This document shows, one piece after another, positions 23,455 to 32,234 of a stretch of 64,000 bases of DNA (position 1 is the stretch's first letter; the number at the start of each line of letters is the position of its first letter). Both the position numbers and the translations under genes were made by a program. The notes under the pieces are model-generated. The model saw nothing but the letters and a program-made list of their open reading frames with translations, did not search any database and had not been told where the DNA came from. The DNA lies in the NCBI RefSeq assembly GCF_002284535.1, contig NZ_NPKH01000034.1, positions 62,001-126,000 on the forward strand. Reading direction: 5' to 3'. Source of the stretch: Mesorhizobium wenxiniae (GTDB lineage: Bacteria; Pseudomonadota; Alphaproteobacteria; Rhizobiales; Rhizobiaceae).

Positions 23455-25263
23455 ATGATGGCCGGCGCCCCCACGCAGAAAAAGAAATTTCGCTCGCAGG
23501 AGTGGTTCGACAATCCCGACAATCCGGGGATGACGGCGCTTTACCTCGAGCGCTATCTGAATTACGGGCTGACGCGTGCCGAGCTGATGTCGGGCAAGCC
23601 GCTGATCGGCATCGCCCAGACCGGCTCGGATCTGTCGCCCTGCAACCGCCATCATATCGAGCTGGCCAAGCGCGTGCGCGAGGGCATCGTCTCGATGGGC
23701 GGCATCCCTTTCGAGTTCCCATGCCACCCGATCCAGGAGACGGGCAAGCGCCCAACCGCCGCACTCGACCGCAACCTCGCCTATCTCGGCCTGGTCGAGG
23801 TGCTCTACGGCTACCCGCTCGACGGCGTCGTGCTCACCATCGGCTGCGACAAGACGACGCCGGCCCTGCTGATGGCAGCGGCCACCGTCAACATTCCGGC
23901 TATCGCGCTGTCGGTCGGCCCGATGCTGAACGGCTGGCACAAGGGCAAGCGCACCGGCTCCGGCACCATCGTCTGGGAATCGCGCCAGCGCCTGTCGGCA
24001 GGCGAAATCGGCTATGACGAGTTCATGGACATCGTCGCCTCCTCGGCGCCGTCCACCGGCTATTGCAACACCATGGGCACCGCCACCACGATGAATTCGC
24101 TGGCCGAGGCGCTCGGCATGCAGCTGCCTGGCTCGGCCGCGATCCCCGCCCCATATCGCGAGCGTGGCCAGATCGCCTATGAGACGGGAAAACGCATCGT
24201 CGACATGGTGCATGAGGATCTGAAGCCCTCCGACATCATGACCCGACAGGCCTTCGAGAATGCCATCGTCGTCAATTCGGCCATCGGCGGCTCGACCAAC
24301 GCGCCGATCCATCTCAACGCCATCGCACGCCATCTCGGCGTGCCGCTCGACAATGACGATTGGCAGCAGGTCGGCCTCAAAATACCGCTCCTCGTCAACC
24401 TGCAGCCGTCGGGCGAATATCTCGGCGAGGATTATCATCATGCCGGTGGCGTGCCGGCGGTGGTGGCCGAACTGATGAAGGCCGGGCTGTTGCCCCATCC
24501 CGACGCCATGACCGTCAACGGCAAGACGATGGGCGACAATTGCAGTGGGGCCGTCAACGAGAATCTCGACGTCATCCGCACCGTCGCCGAGCCGCTGAAA
24601 GCCAATGCCGGCTTCATCAATCTTAGGGGTAATCTGTTCGATTCGGCGATTATGAAGACCAGCGGTATCTCGCCCGAATTCCGCGAACGCTATCTGTCGA
24701 ACCCGAAGGACCCCGAGGCCTTCGAAGGCAACGCCATGGTCTTCGACGGGCCCGAAGACTACCACGCCCGCATCGACGATCCGGCGCAAGGCATCGACGA
24801 GCACACGATCCTGTTCATGCGCGGCGCCGGCCCGATCGGTTATCCGGGCGGCGCCGAAGTCGTCAACATGCAGCCGCCGGCCCATCTCATCAAGAAGGGC
24901 ATTCATGCGCTGGCCTGCATCGGCGACGGTCGCCAGTCGGGCACGTCGGGCTCGCCGTCGATCCTCAACGCCTCGCCCGAAGCCGCCATAGGCGGCGGGC
25001 TGGCGCTGTTGAAGACCGGTGACCGCGTCCGCATCGACCTGCGCAAGGGCACCGCCGACATTCTCGTCACCGACGACGAGATCACGCGCCGTCGCGCCGA
25101 GCTGCAGAACAGTGGCGGCTATCACTACCCCAAGCACCAGACGCCATGGCAGGAGATCCAGCGCGGCATGGTCGACCAGTTTTCCGAAGGAATGGTGCTG
25201 AAGCCGGCGGTAAAGTACCAGGATGTGGCGCACACCCGCGGCGTGCCGCGGGACAATCACTGA
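23455..25263 (+). CDS. IlvD/Edd-family sugar-acid dehydratase (pentonate dehydratase type)
   Basis: 602 aa. Iron-sulfur and substrate-site motifs of the family are present: QTGSDLSPCNRHHIELAKRV near residue 58, LTIGCDKTTPALLMA near residue 132, and CIGDGRQSGTSGSPSILNAS near residue 487. The N-terminal RSQEWFDNPDNPGMTALY is typical of the L-arabinonate/D-xylonate dehydratase branch and not of branched-chain IlvD. Reaction: removal of water from an aldonic acid to give a 2-keto-3-deoxy acid. No aldonolactonase or aldolase gene is beside it, so the sugar is undetermined. Two ATG codons (23455 and 23458) are possible. Confidence 0.87.
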   Translation: MMAGAPTQKKKFRSQEWFDNPDNPGMTALYLERYLNYGLTRAELMSGKPLIGIAQTGSDLSPCNRHHIELAKRVREGIVSMGGIPFEFPCHPIQETGKRPTAALDRNLAYLGLVEVLYGYPLDGVVLTIGCDKTTPALLMAAATVNIPAIALSVGPMLNGWHKGKRTGSGTIVWESRQRLSAGEIGYDEFMDIVASSAPSTGYCNTMGTATTMNSLAEALGMQLPGSAAIPAPYRERGQIAYETGKRIVDMVHEDLKPSDIMTRQAFENAIVVNSAIGGSTNAPIHLNAIARHLGVPLDNDDWQQVGLKIPLLVNLQPSGEYLGEDYHHAGGVPAVVAELMKAGLLPHPDAMTVNGKTMGDNCSGAVNENLDVIRTVAEPLKANAGFINLRGNLFDSAIMKTSGISPEFRERYLSNPKDPEAFEGNAMVFDGPEDYHARIDDPAQGIDEHTILFMRGAGPIGYPGGAEVVNMQPPAHLIKKGIHALACIGDGRQSGTSGSPSILNASPEAAIGGGLALLKTGDRVRIDLRKGTADILVTDDEITRRRAELQNSGGYHYPKHQTPWQEIQRGMVDQFSEGMVLKPAVKYQDVAHTRGVPRDNH

Positions 25264-25297
25264 ACGCCGGGCAGGGCGCTTTCCGCAACGGGCAACC

Positions 25298-25323
25298 GGC
25301 GGCTTGTTCGGGATCAAGCCGCC
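25298..25323. terminator. Stem-loop between the dehydratase and GFA genes
   Basis: GGCGGCTTG (25298-25306) pairs with CAAGCCGCC (25315-25323) around an eight-base loop, 35 bases after the dehydratase stop and between converging genes. There is no T-run, so a bidirectional structural terminator is only probable. Confidence 0.5.
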
Positions 25324-25370
25324 GTCAGTCCTATAGCGCAGTTCTGCCCTGGCCTGCCTGAAGTCGCCGC

Positions 25371-25790
25371 TCACAAATATCCTGTGATCTCCGGCGCCCG
25401 ATCCTGCCTGTCGCGCCTGCCGTCCTCGTAGACGAGGGGTGCTTCGGCGAGTTCCTCTTCGGTAACGTCGTCGAGGCAGGCGACGTTCACCGCCCAGAAG
25501 TTCCCGCCCATGAAGTCGAGAAAGCCGCGCGACAGAAAATTCGCGCCGCAGTTCGGGCACATATAGTGGTTGATGTCGCCTTCCGGCCAGTTCGACGGCG
25601 TCGCCTTGTATTCCCCCATCCGGTCGCGGCCGTCCGTCACCCGCACGGCCTCATAGGCCGCGAAGGATTTCCGGTAGCCGAGCTTCCAGCAGAAGCTGCA
25701 ATTGCATTTGCGGATGCCTTCGGCGAGGTCGATGTCGGCTTCGAAACGGACCGCGCCGCAATGGCAGCTGCCGTGATAGGTCTTTTTCAT
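25371..25790 (-). CDS. GFA-family (glutathione-dependent formaldehyde-activating/CENP-V fold) protein
   Basis: 139 aa zinc-binding protein. Cysteine sets SCHCGAVRF near residue 8, CNCSFC near residue 33 and CPNCG near residue 80 are the GFA ligands. ATG at 25790; a longer start would add 19 residues lacking homology. The original family member was proposed to help formaldehyde react with glutathione, a role that has been questioned, so the activity here is open. Divergent from the chromate operon and convergent with the dehydratase. Confidence 0.82.
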   Translation of the reverse strand: MKKTYHGSCHCGAVRFEADIDLAEGIRKCNCSFCWKLGYRKSFAAYEAVRVTDGRDRMGEYKATPSNWPEGDINHYMCPNCGANFLSRGFLDFMGGNFWAVNVACLDDVTEEELAEAPLVYEDGRRDRQDRAPEITGYL

Positions 25791-25982
25791 GGTTTTCCTC
25801 CCACACGTGTTCTGGCTCCGCCAAACCGGCCGCCGGAGCCAGAGCATCCTTTGCTTCAGGCATGACGCTTGACAAGCGGGCGCAACAAATCCACGATCAT
25901 GGCAAGGGGTGCATCGCGACGACCCCGTGAGGCGTCAGCCCAACGTTCGCGTCCAAGCTTCTCTGTCAAGGAGGTGGACGCC

Positions 25983-26798
25983 ATGCCGTCGACAACCGCT
26001 ATCACCGTATCGCAACTATCCCGTCTGATTGGTCTGCCGGGTGCGCCCGCGATCGTCGATGTTCGTATCGAAGATGATTACAACGCCGATCCGCGCCTGC
26101 TCCCGGCCTCAAGCCGGCGTGATTTCAAAACCGTCTCTACCTGGGCGTCCGAATACGCCGGCAGCCGAGTGGCGGTCATCTGCCAAAGAGGACAAAAGCT
26201 CTCGCAAGGCGTGGCCGCATGGCTGCGGCATGAGGGCGTCAGTGCCGAATCCCTCGAAGGCGGCTTCGAGGCCTGGGGCGATGCCAAGGGGCTTTTGGTC
26301 GATGCCGGCAAGATACCGCCCCGCGATGGAAAAGGCCGCACCGTATGGGTGACGCGGGCGCGCCCGAAGGTCGATCGCATCGCCTGCCCCTGGTTGATCC
26401 GGCGTTTCATCGATCCGAGCGCTGTTTTCCTCTTTGTCGAGGCGGCCGAAGTGTTGGCCACTGCGGATCGCTTTCAGGCCGTGCCTTTCGACATCGACAA
26501 TGTGTTCTGGTCACACCGCGGCGAACGCTGCACCTTCGACACGATGATCGAAGAGTTCGGGCTCGAATCCGAGGCGCTCGACCGCCTGGCCATGATTGTG
26601 CGCGCAGCCGACACTGCAAGTCTCGATCTGGTTCCCCAGGCGGCCGGATTCCTGGCCGCCTCGCTTGGCCTGTCGCGGATGTTTCGCGACGATCTGGAAC
26701 AGCTGGAGGCAGGCATGCTGCTCTACGATGCGTTTTACCGATGGTGCCGCGACGCCACCGAGGAGACGCACAACTGGCCAAGCGTGAGCAAGCCATGA
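25983..26798 (+). CDS. chrB: Rhodanese-ChrB fusion, chromate resistance/regulatory protein
   Basis: 271 aa after a strong ribosome site (AAGGAGGTGGACGCC). Residues ~5-115 form a rhodanese domain with the active-loop cysteine in VICQRGQKLSQG. Residues ~120-265 form the ChrB C-terminal domain (VTRARPKVDRIACPWLIRRF is its signature). ChrB proteins sense or help tolerate chromate. The usual ChrB N-terminal domain is replaced by the rhodanese. The TGA overlaps the chrA ATG (ATGA), so both are co-translated. Confidence 0.88.
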   Translation: MPSTTAITVSQLSRLIGLPGAPAIVDVRIEDDYNADPRLLPASSRRDFKTVSTWASEYAGSRVAVICQRGQKLSQGVAAWLRHEGVSAESLEGGFEAWGDAKGLLVDAGKIPPRDGKGRTVWVTRARPKVDRIACPWLIRRFIDPSAVFLFVEAAEVLATADRFQAVPFDIDNVFWSHRGERCTFDTMIEEFGLESEALDRLAMIVRAADTASLDLVPQAAGFLAASLGLSRMFRDDLEQLEAGMLLYDAFYRWCRDATEETHNWPSVSKP

Positions 26799-28198
26799 GC
26801 GCCCCGGTTTCTGACAGAACGGAGGCTTCGGGGGGCGAGATCGTCGAAGCGCCGGCTGCGCCAACCTTCCGCGAAGGCGTAAAGCTCTGGGCGAAAATCG
26901 GCCTGCTCAGCTTCGGCGGGCCAGCCGGCCAGATCGCGCTCATGCACAAGGAATTGGTCGAGGAACGGCGTTGGATCGGCGAGCAACGTTTCCTGCATGC
27001 GTTGAACTACTGCATGATGCTGCCCGGCCCTGAAGCCCAGCAACTCGCCATCTATATCGGCTGGCTGTTGCACCGGACGATCGGCGGCCTGGTCGCCGGT
27101 ATCCTGTTCGTCGCGCCGGGCGCGCTTGTGATGCTCACCTTGAGCATCCTCTATGCGCTATACGGCGACGCTCCCCTCGTCGAGGCGCTGTTTTTCGGGG
27201 TGAAAGCGGCCGTGCTCGCCATCGTGATCGAGGCGATGATCCGGATCGGACGTCGGGCCCTGAAGAACCGGGTCATGGTTTCGATCGCGCTCGCCGCCTT
27301 CATTGCCATCTATGCATTGAACCTGCCGTTTCCGCTCATCATCCTGCTTGCCGGCGTGACGGGCTGGATTGGAAACCGTGTTGCGCCGGCCCTTTTTTCC
27401 GGTGCGGCACACGGCAAAGACGCGGTTCCCGACATCAAGGGCGCGGTCGACCTGATGTTCGACCGCGGCGAGCTAGCCCACACCAGGCCGACGCGATGGC
27501 ATGCGCCGCGCATCATTGCGATCTGGCTGCCGATCTGGCTCGGCCCCGTGCTGCTGATCTGGGCGTTCACCGGATCCACCAGCGTGTGGACTGAGATCGG
27601 TGGCTTCTTCAGCGTCATGGCGGTCGTCACCTTCGGCGGCGCTTACGCGGTCCTGGCCTATGTCGCGCAGGCAGCGGTCGAGTCCTTCGGCTGGCTCGCA
27701 CCCGGTGAAATGGTCGATGGCCTCGGGCTTGCCGAAACCACGCCTGGTCCGCTCATTCTGGTCCTGCAGTTCGTCGGCTTTCTTGCCGCGTTCCGCCAAT
27801 CCGGATCGTTGAGCCCGCTGCTTGCAGGATCGCTTGGGGCGATGCTCACCCTATGGGCGACGTTCACGCCTTGCTTCTTCTGGATATTCCTCGGTGCGCC
27901 CTACATCGAAGCCCTGCGCGGCAACAAGGCGCTGTCGGCGGCGCTGACCGCGATCACTGCCGCCGTCGTCGGCGTCATCATGAATCTCGCTCTGTGGTTC
28001 GGCTTGCACGTCATCTTCGGCGAAGTGCGCAACATCGGGCTTGGAATGGACGTGCCGGTGCTCTCATCCATCGACTGGCGCGCGACGCTGCTGTCGTGTG
28101 CTGCCATGATCGCCATTCTGAAGCTGAAGATCGGCATGCTGCCGACGCTTGCGGGATCGGCCTTTGCCGGTGTTTTGTTGCTGGCAGCGAGCGGATAG
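26795..28198 (+). CDS. chrA: Chromate transporter, two CHR domains
   Basis: 467 aa integral membrane protein with about 11-12 hydrophobic segments. It has two tandem CHR halves: the first begins WAKIGLLSFGGPAGQIALMH (residue ~30), the second FFSVMAVVTFGGAYAVLAYV (residue ~265). ChrA exports chromate from the cytosol. The start at 26795 overlaps chrB by four bases; a much longer in-frame extension lies inside chrB and is discounted. Confidence 0.92.
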   Translation: MSAPVSDRTEASGGEIVEAPAAPTFREGVKLWAKIGLLSFGGPAGQIALMHKELVEERRWIGEQRFLHALNYCMMLPGPEAQQLAIYIGWLLHRTIGGLVAGILFVAPGALVMLTLSILYALYGDAPLVEALFFGVKAAVLAIVIEAMIRIGRRALKNRVMVSIALAAFIAIYALNLPFPLIILLAGVTGWIGNRVAPALFSGAAHGKDAVPDIKGAVDLMFDRGELAHTRPTRWHAPRIIAIWLPIWLGPVLLIWAFTGSTSVWTEIGGFFSVMAVVTFGGAYAVLAYVAQAAVESFGWLAPGEMVDGLGLAETTPGPLILVLQFVGFLAAFRQSGSLSPLLAGSLGAMLTLWATFTPCFFWIFLGAPYIEALRGNKALSAALTAITAAVVGVIMNLALWFGLHVIFGEVRNIGLGMDVPVLSSIDWRATLLSCAAMIAILKLKIGMLPTLAGSAFAGVLLLAASG

Positions 28199-28252
28199 CG
28201 GCTGCGTGCGGCCGTCGCTTCATTGTAGTTCGGGCATTCGGATAGGAACATC

Positions 28253-28651
28253 ATGGCGAGACAACGCTCTTCCCTAGGCTTCCTTGGAATGTTCGGCCGA
28301 TCAGGCGACCTCAGGCAACTCGACGCCGCGTTACGCGGCGTCGACCTTCATCCCGCCCTTGTGCCGGAGGGAGCAAAGCTCACCATCGTCAATCTGATGA
28401 AAGACCACTGGTCTGACGAGCCGCCACTACAAGCCTATCCAGCGGTGGCGCAGCTATTTGGCTATTGTATTGCCGGGCCGGAAGCATTCGAGCAATCCAA
28501 CGGCCTTCAACATAGGCTGGATGCGGAGCGCCGGCTGGAGGCGGCACTTGAGGCCGGCGACAGCTTCGATGCGCAAATCATACTGATGACGCTGCATGCC
28601 AAGCTGATCAGTGGCGAGGTCGTCGAGCGCTATGGGTTGAGGACCGACTGA
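28253..28651 (+). CDS. Small protein of unknown function downstream of chrA
   Basis: 132 aa, no signal peptide or membrane segment. The first 20 residues are basic and glycine/arginine-rich (RSSLGFLGMFGRSGDLR); the rest is predicted mostly helical. I do not recognise a family. It lies 54 bases after chrA on the same strand, so it may be the third gene of the chromate operon. It ends 21 bases before the converging MttB gene. GATAGGAACATC precedes the start. Confidence 0.6.
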   Translation: MARQRSSLGFLGMFGRSGDLRQLDAALRGVDLHPALVPEGAKLTIVNLMKDHWSDEPPLQAYPAVAQLFGYCIAGPEAFEQSNGLQHRLDAERRLEAALEAGDSFDAQIILMTLHAKLISGEVVERYGLRTD

Positions 28652-28672
28652 CCGTTTTGACGAGAAGCGTTC

Positions 28673-30262
28673 TCAGCCGCCCATGCCGCTGCGCGGCAGA
28701 TGGATAAGATTGCCGAAGCGGGCGCGCAACTTGTCGTCGACCAGCTTCGGGACATGGCGAGGGAAGCGCTCGGCGAGGATGCGTTTCTTCTCGATGATCG
28801 CCCGCTGCAAGATGTCGGGCCTGCCTTTCTCGTTCCACTCCTTCGGCGAAAACCGGTCGCCAACCGCCGGGTAGAAATATTCCGTCTGCATCAGCCGCAG
28901 CGTCTGCTCGTTGCCGAGATAGTGACCCGGCCCCTTCAGGCAGACGTCGGCGATGGTGTCTATCGACAGCGACTCATCGGTCACCTCGATGCCGCGCACG
29001 CAGCGCAGGCAATGGCCAAGCATGTCGTTGTCGATGATCAGGCTTTCCAGGCAGAAACCGAGCAGTGAGGCGTGCATGCCGGCCGATTCGTAGACGAGGT
29101 TGAGGCCGGCAAGGCCCGCCATCACGTCGGTGATGCCCTTTTCGTAACCGGACTGGATATCAGGCAGTTTCGAATCCGTCATGCCGGCGGCCGAACCACC
29201 GGGCAGGTCGTAGAACTGCGCCATCTGGGCGCAGGCAGCCGTCAGCACCGCTTGCTCGGCCGAACCGCCTGACATGGCGCCGGTCCTGAGATCCGAGACG
29301 AACGGCCAGGTGCCGAAAATCGCCGGATGCCCCGGCTTGATGGCGTTGACATAGACGAGGCCGGCGAGCACTTCGGCCACCGCTTGCACCACCGCGCCGG
29401 CGATCGCCGCCGGCGCTGTGGCGCCTGCCTGGCCGGCCGACAGCAACAGGATCGGAATGCCGCCTTCGACGCAGGCCTCGAGCACGCCGCAGGCGTCCTC
29501 GGCGAATTTCATTGGCGGCACGACAAAACAGTTCGAATTGGAGACGAAAGGCCGCGCGCGAAAATTCTCTTCGCCGCCGGCAATGGCATAGAGCATGTCG
29601 AGCGCCGGCTTGACGTTCTCGCGCACCGTGAAGGACGTGCCGACATGCTTCGACGTGCCCATCACGCAGGCGTAGAGCGTGTTGAAATCCATGTCGAGCG
29701 GATCGGGAATGTCGCGCGGCACCATCGGCCGCTGGAAGAAGTGGATGTTGTCGAGCCCTTCGACGATGCGGGCCGCGTCATAGATGTCCTGCAGCAGCGA
29801 CTCTCGATACTCGCGCTTCTCGACGTCGACCAGATGCACGGCGGCGCCCGCCGTCCCGTAATGCACGCGCTTGCCCTGGATCAGCATGTCGTGCTTGGGA
29901 TCCTGGCCATGAAGGGTGAAGTGGCGTGCGGCCTTCTTGATGGTGTCGAGGACGAGCGCGCGCGGAAAACGAATGCGGCCGTCCTCGCCGAGCGTGGCGC
30001 CGGCCTTGGTCAGCGCCTCGATGCAGGATGGGATGGCATTGGCGAAGCCGACCGTTTCAAGCAGCGTCAGCACCGCTTCGTGGATGCGCTCGCGGTCGTT
30101 TTCGCTGAGCGGCCCGTAGCTTCCGCCTTCAAGGCCGGCGCGCACCGGCTTGATATCGTCGGCAAGCGGCGCCGCCCGCATGGCGCGGCGCGCTTCGCGC
30201 CCCCCGGAACGCCGCGAACGTTGGTCCGAGGGCGTATCCGGCTTCTCAACAGCCACTGACAT
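28673..30262 (-). CDS. MttB-family (trimethylamine/betaine) methyltransferase, non-pyrrolysine type
   Basis: 529 aa of the COG5598/MttB superfamily. Recognisable blocks: SENDRERIHEAVLTLLETVG near residue 55, MDFNTLYACVMGTSKHVG, NAIKPGHPAIFGTWPFVSDL, and LPGGSAAGMTDSKLPDIQSG near residue 355. No in-frame TAG interrupts the gene, so it belongs to the widespread members that lack pyrrolysine and demethylate quaternary amines such as glycine betaine, proline betaine or carnitine. Such enzymes need a corrinoid partner, none of which is encoded nearby. Start ATG 30262 behind GGAG is chosen over a GTG nine bases upstream. The MocR regulator directly upstream on the same strand probably controls it. 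Confidence 0.85.
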   Translation of the reverse strand: MSVAVEKPDTPSDQRSRRSGGREARRAMRAAPLADDIKPVRAGLEGGSYGPLSENDRERIHEAVLTLLETVGFANAIPSCIEALTKAGATLGEDGRIRFPRALVLDTIKKAARHFTLHGQDPKHDMLIQGKRVHYGTAGAAVHLVDVEKREYRESLLQDIYDAARIVEGLDNIHFFQRPMVPRDIPDPLDMDFNTLYACVMGTSKHVGTSFTVRENVKPALDMLYAIAGGEENFRARPFVSNSNCFVVPPMKFAEDACGVLEACVEGGIPILLLSAGQAGATAPAAIAGAVVQAVAEVLAGLVYVNAIKPGHPAIFGTWPFVSDLRTGAMSGGSAEQAVLTAACAQMAQFYDLPGGSAAGMTDSKLPDIQSGYEKGITDVMAGLAGLNLVYESAGMHASLLGFCLESLIIDNDMLGHCLRCVRGIEVTDESLSIDTIADVCLKGPGHYLGNEQTLRLMQTEYFYPAVGDRFSPKEWNEKGRPDILQRAIIEKKRILAERFPRHVPKLVDDKLRARFGNLIHLPRSGMGG

Positions 30263-30448
30263 GGGAGGCACTCCACCTTTAGCTGCGAAGCGGGCGGCGG
30301 TGGTTGGTCCACCATCGGCGTGCTTCGTCCCCTTATGCCTCGAACTATGCCGCCGGCATTGGTGCAGCCTATGAGCCAGACGGTCCCGTCACATATGCCA
30401 GAACGCTAAAGAATGGCGGCCGGTCTCTGTCACGCCCCGACCGAGGCA

Positions 30449-31942
30449 TCAAGCCGCCGCCGGCCTGCGCCCGGCCGCCGTCGCGAGTTCGCGGATGCCG
30501 GGCTCGATGTGCTGCAGCGCAATCGAGGAGATGCCCAGCCGCATGAAGCGCGACGGCTTTTCGGTGCGGTCGAAGAAGCGGTCGCCAGGCTCGATGATGA
30601 CGCTGCGCGAGGCAGCGGCCTCGGCCAGCCCGCGCGAATCGGTGCCGCGCGGCCCTTCGAGCCAGAGCGACGCGCCACCGGCGGAATCGGTCGAGCGCCA
30701 CTCCGGCAGGAAAGCGGAAATTGCATGGATCAGACGCTTGCGCCGTTCGTCGAAAGCGCTCGACAGCCGCCGCACCAGCGCCTCATGGTGGCCAAGCGAC
30801 AAGAACAGTGCGACCGCGCGCTGGTTGTTGGCCGGCGGATGACGGAGCATGAAGCGGCGTAGCGCGCGAAGCTCGGAGATCAGCCCGGCCGAGGCCACGA
30901 TGTAGCCGAGCCTAAGGCCCGGAGCCAGCGTCTTCGACATTGAGCCGACATAGATGACGCGGCCCGAGCGGTCGAGGCTCTTCAGCGCCTGCTGCGGCGC
31001 TTCGTCCAGAAGCTGGCTGTCATAGCCGTCCTCGATGATGATTTGGTTGTGACGATTGGCGCGCGCCAGCAGGTCCTGCCGGCGCTCCGCCGACAGCGGC
31101 ACCATGGTCGGGCAATGGTGGCTGGGCGTCACGAAGACGAAGCCGGAATCACTGGGAATAGAAGCGGTTACGATGCCGGAGTGGTCGACCGGGACCGGTG
31201 TGACGTCGGCGCCCGCCAGCCGGAAGATCGAGCGTGCGTCGGGATAGCCGGGGTCTTCCATGGCGACCTTGGAGCCTTTGGTCATCAGCAGCGTCGCCAG
31301 CATGTAGAGCGCATTCTGCGCGCCGAGCGTGACGATGATCTCATCGGGGTTGGCGAAGATGCCGCGCCGCGGCAACAGCCGCGCCTGGATCTGCTCGATC
31401 AGCAGCGGATCGTCGCGGTCGACCATGTCGGACGCCCAGTTGCGGATCTCGAGCACGGCGAGCGCCATGCGGTTGCACTCGCGCCACTCGGCGGTCGGGA
31501 ACAGTGCCGGATCGAACTGGCCATAGACAAAGGGGTAGGACGACTTGATCCAGTTGTCGTGCTTGGCCGGCGGCGGCATGTCGCTGGCCGCGATCTGTCG
31601 GCGCGCCTTCCAGTCGATCTCATTGGCCTGGTCGGGCGCCTTCTGGTGCGGTTTGGCCGGCGTCGCCAGCACGTCCGGATTGACGAAATGGCCGCGCCGT
31701 TCGCGCGCCACAAGGAAACCCTGGTCGACGAGTTGCTGGAAGGCCAGCACCACGGTGCCGCGCGCCACGCCGAGTTTCTCGGCCAGGATCCGGCAGGACG
31801 GAAGCGGCATCGAGGCGGCGATTTGCCGGTCGAGGATGGCGGCGACGATTGCTTGACGGATCTGTGCCTGCAGGGTCTGGCCGGATTCCGCCGAAATCCG
31901 GAACAGGCCGGACCATATGGCCGTGTCGTTTCGCTGTGGCAT
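30449..31942 (-). CDS. MocR-type regulator (GntR helix-turn-helix fused to a PLP aminotransferase fold)
   Basis: 497 aa. Residues ~20-85 form a GntR winged helix (PSCRILAEKLGVARGTVVLA). Residues ~130-490 form a fold-type I aminotransferase with the PLP-binding lysine in VGSMSKTLAPGLRLGY and the aspartate in IIEDGYDSQLL. MocR proteins sense vitamin B6 or PLP adducts of amines. It is transcribed towards mttB with a 186-base gap and away from pgi, so the methyltransferase gene is the likely target. ATG at 31942. Confidence 0.9.
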   Translation of the reverse strand: MPQRNDTAIWSGLFRISAESGQTLQAQIRQAIVAAILDRQIAASMPLPSCRILAEKLGVARGTVVLAFQQLVDQGFLVARERRGHFVNPDVLATPAKPHQKAPDQANEIDWKARRQIAASDMPPPAKHDNWIKSSYPFVYGQFDPALFPTAEWRECNRMALAVLEIRNWASDMVDRDDPLLIEQIQARLLPRRGIFANPDEIIVTLGAQNALYMLATLLMTKGSKVAMEDPGYPDARSIFRLAGADVTPVPVDHSGIVTASIPSDSGFVFVTPSHHCPTMVPLSAERRQDLLARANRHNQIIIEDGYDSQLLDEAPQQALKSLDRSGRVIYVGSMSKTLAPGLRLGYIVASAGLISELRALRRFMLRHPPANNQRAVALFLSLGHHEALVRRLSSAFDERRKRLIHAISAFLPEWRSTDSAGGASLWLEGPRGTDSRGLAEAAASRSVIIEPGDRFFDRTEKPSRFMRLGISSIALQHIEPGIRELATAAGRRPAAA

Positions 31943-32234
31943 GGAAGATGTTCCTCGATGGCCAGCTTTTTTCACTTGGCTGGACCAGTCGAATGTACCG
32001 GTGGCACAAGCTGTTGCGCCAATCAATTTTTCTGATCGCTGGGATTTACGCCAGTGATCCTTCGCTGCACTGCGTCATCCCCTGGCATGACGCAACGCGT
32101 CATCCCAGCGTGACGCCGTGCGTCATCGCTGCGCATTGAAACCAGTTGATTTCGGCTAGATAGTTTGGACGCGACGACACGCGCCGGAAACATCCGGTCT
32201 GTTATGTTGGCATTTCAAGGCTCGGAGTGAGGCA
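31943..32234. promoter_or_regulatory. Divergent region between mocR and pgi with an alternating half-site array
   Basis: Contains five nine-base half-sites in alternating orientation with ~12-base spacing: GCGTCATCC at 32072, GCATGACGC at 32085, GCGTCATCC at 32097, GCGTGACGC at 32108 and GCGTCATCG at 32120. The array ends about 107 bases before the pgi start. An AT-rich run near 32015-32045 could hold the mocR promoter. No gene. Confidence 0.55.

Noticed and set aside
23341..25560. Long open frame on the minus strand opposite the dehydratase gene
   Set aside because: The plus-strand IlvD/Edd motifs are unambiguous. The reverse frame has repetitive His/Arg composition with no recognisable domain.
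25371..25790. Assigning the GFA protein as S-(hydroxymethyl)glutathione synthase
   Set aside because: The zinc-cysteine motifs fit the family, but many GFA proteins lack that activity and no glutathione-dependent formaldehyde dehydrogenase gene is nearby. Only the fold is called.
28673..30262. Pyrrolysine-type MttB
   Set aside because: A pyrrolysine enzyme would show an in-frame TAG; the frame is open throughout and no pylTS-like genes are in the window.
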